A DNA stretch of 6,083 nt from Planctomycetales bacterium (lineage in GTDB: Bacteria; Planctomycetota; SZUA-567), in contig BNUQ01000080.1 in NCBI GenBank assembly GCA_025997475.1, positions 1-6,083 of the forward strand, in the 5' to 3' direction. Both the position numbers and the translations under genes were made by a program. Numbering within the stretch: position 1 is the first letter of the stretch; every line of letters starts with the position of its first letter. Positions 1-5,912 of the stretch are shown one piece after another. The notes under the pieces were generated by a model. The model had not been told where the DNA came from. It saw only the letters and a program-made list of their open reading frames with translations, and did no database searches.

Positions 1-1
1 A

Positions 2-304
2 ATGACTTGCGGTTTTTCGCGCGACGACGCCGGTAAATTCTTAAAGGACTACGTGGCGGCGAGGATTTACGAATACGACCCGTTTAAGTCGCTCGACCAA
101 GAAGGCGTGGGCAAACTGCTGGAATTCGCGGTGAAACTCGGACGCGCCGGGCGCAAGAACATCAAAATCGGCATCTGCGGCGAACACGGCGGCGACCCGC
201 GCACCATCGCCTTCTGCCGCGAAGCCGGTCTGAACTACGTCAGTTGCTCGCCCTACCGCGTGCCGATTGCGCGATTGGCGGCGGCGCAGGCGGAGATTAA
301 ATAG
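2..304 (+). CDS. ppdK: Pyruvate, phosphate dikinase, C-terminal fragment (5' end outside window)
   Basis: PPDK interconverts pyruvate, ATP and phosphate with phosphoenolpyruvate, AMP and pyrophosphate in the cytosol, linking glycolysis and gluconeogenesis. The 100 visible residues are the end of the C-terminal PEP/pyruvate-binding TIM-barrel domain. I recognise [11 protein letters not shown] near the start, the CGEHGGDP signature at fragment residues 59-66 with the catalytic acid/base Cys59 (equivalent to Cys831 of the Clostridium symbiosum enzyme), and the family ending [19 protein letters not shown]. The full enzyme is about 870-900 residues, so roughly 90% lies upstream. The ATG at position 2 is a conserved internal Met (the MTxGFSRDD motif), not a start. 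The stop is TAG at 302-304. The Cys in MTCGFSRDD stands where the Clostridium enzyme has Phe. By hand count bases 1-300 are about 60% G+C, higher than the sampled lines of the following genes. Nothing looks broken, and it is probably not functionally linked to the downstream pair. Confidence 0.96.
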   Translation: MTCGFSRDDAGKFLKDYVAARIYEYDPFKSLDQEGVGKLLEFAVKLGRAGRKNIKIGICGEHGGDPRTIAFCREAGLNYVSCSPYRVPIARLAAAQAEIK

Positions 305-318
305 GCGATATTTTACCG

Positions 319-350
319 GAAGTGCGTGGCTTGACGCCGCCACGCACTTC
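319..350 (+). terminator. Perfect 12-bp hairpin after ppdK, probable transcription terminator without a T tract
   Basis: GAAGTGCGTGGC (319-330) and its exact reverse complement GCCACGCACTTC (339-350) flank an 8-nt loop, 15 bases after the ppdK stop codon. Position and strength fit the end of the ppdK transcript. No run of T follows (GGCTTGGCAAGC comes next), so it is not a textbook intrinsic terminator. It could be a 3' RNA-stabilising stem or act with a factor. It probably separates ppdK from the GTPase-SNF2 unit. Confidence 0.6.
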
Positions 351-353
351 GGC

Positions 354-380
354 TTGGCAAGCGTTGGCAAATGTTGATTA
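354..380 (+). promoter_or_regulatory. Helically phased TTGGCAA repeats upstream of the GTPase gene, possible operator
   Basis: TTGGCAA occurs at 354-360 and again at 364-370, and a related TTGATTA follows at 374-380. The starts are exactly 10 bases apart, about one helical turn. They lie 63-89 bases before the GTPase start codon, where a regulator could act. I see no convincing -35/-10 pair at normal spacing in 351-442: the best -10-like hexamer, GATAAT at 421-426, has no good -35 about 17 bases upstream. The regulatory role is inference from spacing only, and the short repeat may be chance. Confidence 0.2.
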
Positions 381-405
381 AATTCTGTTTCCTTGCCGGT
401 TAAGA

Positions 406-417
406 ATTGCGTTGGTG
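406..417 (+). repeat. Left copy of a 12-nt direct repeat flanking the GTPase-SNF2 pair
   Basis: ATTGCGTTGGTG is repeated exactly at 5879-5890. After it both copies contain ACA and GATAA in the same order (ACAGATAA here). It lies 26-37 bases before the GTPase start codon. Two intergenic sequences of about 138 and 92 bases rarely share 12 bases by chance. GCGTTGG is, however, a common word in this DNA. Confidence 0.4.
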
Positions 418-432
418 ACAGATAATTAAATT

Positions 433-439
433 GAGGTGA
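433..439 (+). promoter_or_regulatory. Ribosome binding site of the GTPase gene
   Basis: GAGGTGA is a strong Shine-Dalgarno match. Its GAGG core ends 6 bases before the ATG at 443. It supports 443 as the start, with the zinc ribbon beginning within the first few residues. Confidence 0.8.
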
Positions 440-442
440 TTT

Positions 443-3070
443 ATGTTGAGTATTGAATGTCCGCATTGCGCCGCCAAATACAATGTGAAGATTGACGCGG
501 TCGGCAAACGCGCCAGATGCAAAAAATGCCAAAATAATTTCCTCATTTCTTTGACGGATAAAAAAATGGTCGCGTTGTCGGAAATCGCGAGCGTCAACGC
601 CACGGTTACAGCGGCGGCGAGTTGGTATCAAAATCACGCCCGTAGCGTGTTGGAGAAAGTCGCGCCTAATACTGTCAGCGGCTATGACGCGGAGTTGAAA
701 AAGATAAACGATCTTATTAACGAATTGCCGAACGAAAAATATCCCGTGTGCGTTATTGGCGAAGCGCGCGTCGGCAAAAGCACTTTGATAAACACGCTTG
801 TCGGGGGCACCGATATTGTCGTGCCTTCCGGCGGCGGTAGCGGTCCGCTGACCGCCAGTGCTTTGAGCATTACCTATGGCGATAAAAAACGCTTCACCGT
901 GTTTTACCAGGACAAGCGCACGCTTAATTCACTCCGCCTTTCCTTGGAAATGAGTTACAAGAAAAACGACCATTCGCCGACGGCAAGCGCGGAAAGCGAG
1001 ACCGAAGTTCAAATCACGACGGTTCCGGCAGATGCCGAATCCGACATTCCAGAAGCGCCGAATGAAGCGGATAACGAATCGCTTGAAATCAAACGTAAAC
1101 GCGCCTGTTTGTTAGTCAAAGGCAATCAAGACACGCCTTGCGACCACGAGTATCTGATAGACGCGCTACGCTTCGCGCAAGGATTGACCAGCCGGTTTCA
1201 ACGTGAACTCGCCCCCGAAGACCTTGAGCGGCTGAATACGCTAAAAGACGCCTACAACTTGGGAAGTCAAAAAAAAGCGCGCACTTTTATTGACGACAAT
1301 CACTCCGAATTTGAAAAGCAACTTCGCTTGCACGCCTGCGGTATTTTGGCGCCGCTGATTGATAAATTGCAAATTGAATGGGACACCGACATTTTGAAAA
1401 ACGGCGTTGAAATTATTGACCTGCCGGGGTTAGGAATTTATCAAGACCAACACCAAGAAATAACCAAACATTTTTTAAAAACGGCAAAGAGTGTCATGTT
1501 GGTGGTCGGTAGCGGCGGATTGACGGAAGCGGTGGCCAATTCATTGGTCGCGTCGAATTTCTTGACCGATTTACTCCACGATAATTCCGCTCCATTTCTG
1601 GTGGCGGCGGTAAAAATTGACGATGTGGCGAATGAAAATTGGCGGAACGACCGGGATCAAAATCGCGGCAAAGCGCTGAAGAACCGCGACGCACACTTTG
1701 CGGAGGTGGTTGACAGTATGCGCGAGACCGTCAAAAACCAAATTACGGATTTTTTACCCACAGTTTGGCGGAGCGAGACCGACCAAATGCTTAACGACGC
1801 GAAAGTAAAAGTCCTCGAACAATTGGCGGAGCGCGTACGAGTATTTCCAGTGTCCGCGCCGCAATATCGGTTGTTTTTAGACCAAGAACAAAATCCGGAC
1901 GACAACGACAAGCCGTTCATCAGCGACAAAGAGGCGACGCAAATCCCGGCGTTAGCGAAAGCCATGGAACAAGCGGCGCGAAATTACATTCAACAGAAGG
2001 AGACGCGATTGCGGGAATATTCGCTAAATTTTTTCGGCGGGTCGCGCGCGATTTTACAGCGTGAACAAGCGCGACTGGACCCGGAAATTATCTCGGCGGC
2101 AAATGAGCAAGAACGGCGCGAACTCACTGAACGGTTAGATATCTACTTGCGTCCAAAACAAACGGAATATGCCAATCGACAAGGCGCGTTTCGTAATTTT
2201 CTGCGCGAAACGATGCCTGAGAAAATTACCGCCGGCATTGAAAGCGCCGCCGCCCGCGCCAAAAAAGAAATTGACGCCTATCTCGGCGTTTTGTCGGATT
2301 ACCACTGGGCAACGCTAAAAGCCGCAGTGGTGCGCGGCGGAACTTTTGCCGGTTCCCGGCATATTGATTTGCCCAACGATATATCGCGTCGATTTGAGGA
2401 GCCGGTCGCCGACACGTGGAGTCAAACTATCTTGCGGTCACTCCGCGCTGAAACCAAAAAATTTGCCGATTATCAAAATGCGGTGATGCAAGAAATCTCC
2501 GCGCAAGCCAAGAAAAATTTTGCCGTAAAGTTATCGCTAAAAGTTTTAGACGGCTTCATCGAAGAAATTAAACGCCAAGCGACCGCGTTAAACACTGCGG
2601 GCAAAGAAGCCGTTGTCGAATTGAAAGAACAGGTGAAATCTGAACTTTATCAACGAATCGAGAGACCGATAACGAGCCGGTGCCGGAAATTTGTCGGCGA
2701 TGGCGATGCTTGCGGTCCCGGCGTCAAAGCCAGAGTTCTTACTCTCTTTGGCGAATTGGCGACGGATGCGGTTGAAAAAGCCAAAGAAGCGGCGATGACT
2801 TTACTTACCGCGCGTTTTATCGAAGTCGAGCGAGAAATTGCGGCGGCATTTGAGAAAATCGCCAATCCCATAGATGGCGCGCGCGACGCGCTTTTGCAGG
2901 TTTTTGCCCGTGAACAAGACCGCGACCAAAAAGCCGAAGCCGTCCAACTCACAGCCATTAACGCCGCTTGGGTCGCGATTCCTGACGAACTCGCCGCCGT
3001 TTACGCCAATTGGAGCCACAAAAGAAATGGCGAAAATGCGAAACTCACGTCAACAAAGGAGACCGGATGA
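443..3070 (+). CDS. Zinc-ribbon dynamin-like GTPase (875 aa), first gene of a coupled pair
   Basis: This is a predicted large GTPase of the bacterial dynamin-like group, function unknown. Residues 1-35 form a zinc ribbon of MJ0042 type: Cys6-x2-Cys9 and Cys26-x2-Cys29. The GTPase domain spans about residues 95-520. Its motifs are the P-loop GEARVGKS at 106-113, a dynamin-like switch I PLT with Thr137, G3 DLPG at 326-329, and a G4-like KID at 391-393 preceded by Val instead of Asn/Thr. A G5-like VSA lies at 470-472. About 210 residues separate P-loop and DLPG, roughly double the usual distance. The insert includes a Ser/Thr/Glu/Pro-rich, probably disordered stretch at about 178-217. Residues about 540-830 are helix-rich and charged, like a dynamin stalk, with likely coiled coil near 700-740. 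I see no signal peptide or membrane span, so it is probably cytosolic or peripheral. The stop codon overlaps the SNF2 start. Phage defence is an inference from the partner and setting; DNA- or membrane-associated remodelling is an alternative. Confidence 0.85.
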   Translation: MLSIECPHCAAKYNVKIDAVGKRARCKKCQNNFLISLTDKKMVALSEIASVNATVTAAASWYQNHARSVLEKVAPNTVSGYDAELKKINDLINELPNEKYPVCVIGEARVGKSTLINTLVGGTDIVVPSGGGSGPLTASALSITYGDKKRFTVFYQDKRTLNSLRLSLEMSYKKNDHSPTASAESETEVQITTVPADAESDIPEAPNEADNESLEIKRKRACLLVKGNQDTPCDHEYLIDALRFAQGLTSRFQRELAPEDLERLNTLKDAYNLGSQKKARTFIDDNHSEFEKQLRLHACGILAPLIDKLQIEWDTDILKNGVEIIDLPGLGIYQDQHQEITKHFLKTAKSVMLVVGSGGLTEAVANSLVASNFLTDLLHDNSAPFLVAAVKIDDVANENWRNDRDQNRGKALKNRDAHFAEVVDSMRETVKNQITDFLPTVWRSETDQMLNDAKVKVLEQLAERVRVFPVSAPQYRLFLDQEQNPDDNDKPFISDKEATQIPALAKAMEQAARNYIQQKETRLREYSLNFFGGSRAILQREQARLDPEIISAANEQERRELTERLDIYLRPKQTEYANRQGAFRNFLRETMPEKITAGIESAAARAKKEIDAYLGVLSDYHWATLKAAVVRGGTFAGSRHIDLPNDISRRFEEPVADTWSQTILRSLRAETKKFADYQNAVMQEISAQAKKNFAVKLSLKVLDGFIEEIKRQATALNTAGKEAVVELKEQVKSELYQRIERPITSRCRKFVGDGDACGPGVKARVLTLFGELATDAVEKAKEAAMTLLTARFIEVEREIAAAFEKIANPIDGARDALLQVFAREQDRDQKAEAVQLTAINAAWVAIPDELAAVYANWSHKRNGENAKLTSTKETG
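3057..3061 (+). promoter_or_regulatory. Shine-Dalgarno inside the GTPase gene that fixes the SNF2 start
   Basis: AGGAG lies 5 bases before the ATG at 3067, within the last codons of the GTPase gene. The same frame stays open upstream to a TTG at 3010, which would add 19 residues. The ATG with this site, at an ATGA stop/start overlap, is the better start. It implies coupled translation of the two proteins. Confidence 0.82.
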
Positions 3071-5820
3071 AACAGGTCGATTATCAAAACAAATCATATC
3101 TTGTCGTTCGCGAATACTCGGATTTCGGCGTTAGCGCTTATGATTTGGCGGCAATGCCGTCGCGTTTATGGGCAGACGAAGCGACCGCGCCGCCGATGCT
3201 ACTGCACAGTATCGACCCATATCAAACGCAACCTCTCGCCTCGCCCGCCGAATTACTGACGCAACTTTCGCCTAACGATAATTGGCAGGCGTTAAGCCGT
3301 CGGTCGTTGGCGCGTTGGGAATCCTTAACGCTATTCGCCGAAGACCCGCAACGCCGTCTCGAAGTTCGTCCCGTCGAAACGCTGGCGCACCAAGCCAGTT
3401 TGATTCGACATATTCTCGATTCGACGAAACGCCGCGTCTTGTTGGCGGATGAAGTCGGTTTAGGGAAAACCGTTGAAATTGGACTTATCATCAAAGAGTT
3501 GTTGGCAAAAAACGCCAATTTGCGTGTGCTGTATTTGGCGCCGGCAAAATTAGTCGGCAATGTCGGGCGCGAACTTGACCGGTTAGAATTAGGATTTCGT
3601 CAATGGAAAGCCGATTCCGAGGGCAACGCCGATTTTACTCGCGACGCGCGGATTATCGCCAGTATTCACCGCGCCGCGCACCAGGTGAATTTCGCCCAAA
3701 TTAAAGAAAGCGCCCCGTGGGACATCATTGTGATTGACGAATGCCATCACTTGAGCGATTGGGGCGGCACGCCATCGCAACAATACCTTTTGGCAAAAGA
3801 CCTGTTGGCGCGGCAAAATCTTGAGACCGCGTTCGTGTTTTTGCTCTCCGGCACGCCGCATCAAGTCAATGGAACTCGTTTTAAAAATTTGCTGAAATTG
3901 TTGCTTTTGCCTAATGAACCGCAAACCGAATTGGCGGGGCGCGTGATTTTTCGCACCAAAGACGATGTGCGCGATTGGGACAACCTTCCGCTATTTCCGC
4001 CGCGACAAGTTAATCCGCCGTTGCTCTGCGAAATGAACGCCAACTACGCTACTTGGTTGGACGATATTTCCGGCTATTTCGATTCTGCGGAAAACTCCGT
4101 TTTGTCGCCCAAACAACGTTTTGGAGCGCAATTTAGACGGGCGCAAGCGTTACAATGGGCGGCATCCAGCCCGAATGCCGGTTTGGGTTATTTGACGCGG
4201 CAGGCGTTGCGCGACGGCGGCGATTTAGGCGTTCCCGAAATTTGCGCGGCGGTGGCGGCATTGCGTCCGTATCGGCAGGGGGCGCCGAATGAACCGGTAG
4301 AAGACCTGTTTGCGCGGTTGCAAGGCGAAATCCGCCGCAAGCAACAACAAAATGACAACGGCGGCGATGACGACAATGACGACCAACCGGACTATGACGA
4401 CGAGAATCCGCCGCAAGATAACGTATCGGCAACGTTGCGGCATTTGTTGAAACAGGGGACGGCGTTAATCGGCTCCGCCACGGATAAATGGAATTTTTTA
4501 TGGGACAAAGTTGTTGAACCGGCGCATGGCGAGAAAATCGTGTTTTTCGCGCAACCGATTGAAACGGTCTTGGCGTTGGCGACTTATTTGGAACGGCGTT
4601 GCGGACAAAAACCGGCGCTGATTATCGGCGGGCAAGATGAACGCGAACGAGAAAACGAAGTCGATAAATTTCGGTCTGCTTCACAATTTTTAATTTCGTC
4701 GAAGGCCGGAGGCGAAGGCATCAACTTGCAATTTTGTCGCCGATTAGTTCATCTTGACGTGCCGTGGAATCCGATGGATATGGAACAACGCGCCGGGCGG
4801 GTGCATCGATTCGGCTCGCGCGACATCGTAATCGTTGACACGCTGGTTTTACGCGGTAGTCGCGAGGAAAAAATGTATGCGCGGGCGCGAGCGAGGTTGA
4901 AATCCGTGGCGCGAACAATGGTCTCACCGGATAAATTTGAACAATTATTTTCGCGGGTGATGTCTTTAATCGCGCCAAATGAATTGCAGGACGCAATATT
5001 GGCGCCGGATTTTGTTGACGCGACGGATAGTGAAAAATTGGCAAAATTGGTCGTCCACGGTTTTGAGCAATGGGAAAATTTTAACAAGGACTACGCGAGC
5101 GAACAAAAACGAATCCAACAATTGCCGGTCGGCTTATCGAAATGGGAAGACCTTGAAAAATTTCTCGTCAAGTATGGCGGCGCAACACCGGAAAATTCGA
5201 TCACCGTAACACGCTTTCAGGACGATGGTAGCGGTCATATCGAAGAGCCGGCGAAAGCGGTGCGTTTAACTATCGGCAAGGAAGAAGCGGTCGGTTTAGT
5301 GGCGGATTACGGCGGGCGACTAATCAGTAAGCCGGGAGTAGAAAAATTTGGTTTGAACAAGCCGGCGGTGGCGCAACTGTTACGCGATAAAGTTTTCCCC
5401 GCCGAAGCGGTGGGAGCGGCGCATTTTCGCTGGGGAGAAGTTAACTCGACGTTATTGGCTGAACTGGGAGATTCGTGCTTGCTTTACGCTTTTTTACGGC
5501 AACGCCTGCAATTTTTAACTACCGGCGGCGCGGAAGAGTTAGGAATTGAGATTATCATTTATTATCGAAATATCGCGACAAATGTGCCGCCGCGCCGTCT
5601 GCCGGAAGAATGGAAAAAAACGTTGTTTTCGGCGTTGCGCGAAGTAACCGTTCGCGCTAGACCGGATGTGGCGTTGACGGATACTTTTTCGTTCGCACAA
5701 CAAATTGAAGTTGAAGAAAATCGAATTGCCGACGAACTTTCAACCTTAACCCCAACCGAGCAACAGGCGCGCATCCGCTACGCTGTGCGTTCAGTTTTAT
5801 GTGCTCACGCGATACGATAG
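3067..5820 (+). CDS. SNF2-family (superfamily 2) helicase/translocase, 917 aa, second gene of the pair
   Basis: This is a predicted ATP-driven translocase on double-stranded nucleic acid. RecA lobe 1 (about residues 100-300) carries motif I ADEVGLGKT at 127-135, motif Ia VLYLAPAKL at 154-162, motif II DECH at 224-227 and motif III LLSGTPHQ at 259-266, then FRTKDDV at 295-301, typical of HepA/DrmD-like SNF2 proteins. Lobe 2 (about 455-620) carries motif IV KIVFFAQP at 490-497, motif V GGEGINLQ at 548-555, DVPWNPMDMEQ at 564-574 and motif VI QRAGRVHR at 574-581. All core motifs are intact, so it should be active. An Asp/Asn-rich acidic linker (429-447) lies between the lobes. Residues about 621-917 match no domain I can name, and I see no nuclease, methylase or zinc-binding motif. 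It resembles the SNF2 subunit of DISARM (DrmD) in general type, but no other DISARM gene is visible. The 4-base overlap with the GTPase gene argues for a joint role. General RNA polymerase recycling (RapA) is less likely given the partner. Confidence 0.88.
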   Translation: MKQVDYQNKSYLVVREYSDFGVSAYDLAAMPSRLWADEATAPPMLLHSIDPYQTQPLASPAELLTQLSPNDNWQALSRRSLARWESLTLFAEDPQRRLEVRPVETLAHQASLIRHILDSTKRRVLLADEVGLGKTVEIGLIIKELLAKNANLRVLYLAPAKLVGNVGRELDRLELGFRQWKADSEGNADFTRDARIIASIHRAAHQVNFAQIKESAPWDIIVIDECHHLSDWGGTPSQQYLLAKDLLARQNLETAFVFLLSGTPHQVNGTRFKNLLKLLLLPNEPQTELAGRVIFRTKDDVRDWDNLPLFPPRQVNPPLLCEMNANYATWLDDISGYFDSAENSVLSPKQRFGAQFRRAQALQWAASSPNAGLGYLTRQALRDGGDLGVPEICAAVAALRPYRQGAPNEPVEDLFARLQGEIRRKQQQNDNGGDDDNDDQPDYDDENPPQDNVSATLRHLLKQGTALIGSATDKWNFLWDKVVEPAHGEKIVFFAQPIETVLALATYLERRCGQKPALIIGGQDERERENEVDKFRSASQFLISSKAGGEGINLQFCRRLVHLDVPWNPMDMEQRAGRVHRFGSRDIVIVDTLVLRGSREEKMYARARARLKSVARTMVSPDKFEQLFSRVMSLIAPNELQDAILAPDFVDATDSEKLAKLVVHGFEQWENFNKDYASEQKRIQQLPVGLSKWEDLEKFLVKYGGATPENSITVTRFQDDGSGHIEEPAKAVRLTIGKEEAVGLVADYGGRLISKPGVEKFGLNKPAVAQLLRDKVFPAEAVGAAHFRWGEVNSTLLAELGDSCLLYAFLRQRLQFLTTGGAEELGIEIIIYYRNIATNVPPRRLPEEWKKTLFSALREVTVRARPDVALTDTFSFAQQIEVEENRIADELSTLTPTEQQARIRYAVRSVLCAHAIR

Positions 5821-5878
5821 AGAAACCGTTGCACCGGAAATTGGCATATACCCATAGCGAATTATTTTTTGGGAAAAG

Positions 5879-5890
5879 ATTGCGTTGGTG
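5879..5890 (+). repeat. Right copy of the 12-nt direct repeat flanking the GTPase-SNF2 pair
   Basis: ATTGCGTTGGTG is identical to 406-417, and is followed by CTGACAAAAGATAA, a gapped match to ACAGATAA at the left copy. It lies 59 bases after the SNF2 stop codon and 23 bases before the insertion-sequence end. It could mark a cassette boundary or be a shared regulatory sequence. Confidence 0.4.
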
Positions 5891-5912
5891 CTGACAAAAG
5901 ATAAAAAAAATA

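Noticed and set aside
41..637. Minus-strand open frame of 198 residues over the ppdK end and the GTPase start
   Set aside because: It is antisense to two well-supported genes and to the hairpin, with an Arg-rich, low-information translation typical of a shadow frame.
3010..3066. 19-residue N-terminal extension of the SNF2 protein from a TTG codon
   Set aside because: It lies wholly inside the GTPase gene; the ATG at 3067 has a well-placed AGGAG and a stop/start overlap, and the extension has no conserved character.
4133..4443. Several minus-strand frames opposite the acidic linker of the SNF2 gene
   Set aside because: They arise from the GAC/GAT-rich repeat read in reverse, giving hydrophobic Val/Ile runs that imitate a membrane segment; they have no independent support.
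443..5820. Assignment of the pair to DISARM or Zorya
   Set aside because: The SNF2 protein is of the same broad type as DrmD and ZorD, but no methylase, DUF1998, phospholipase D or ZorA/ZorB-like gene is present, and the partner is a dynamin-like GTPase.
5821..5912. Intrinsic terminator after the SNF2 gene
   Set aside because: There are T and A runs but no convincing GC-rich stem in front of them; the best pairing (CCCA with TGGG) is only 4 bases with a long loop.
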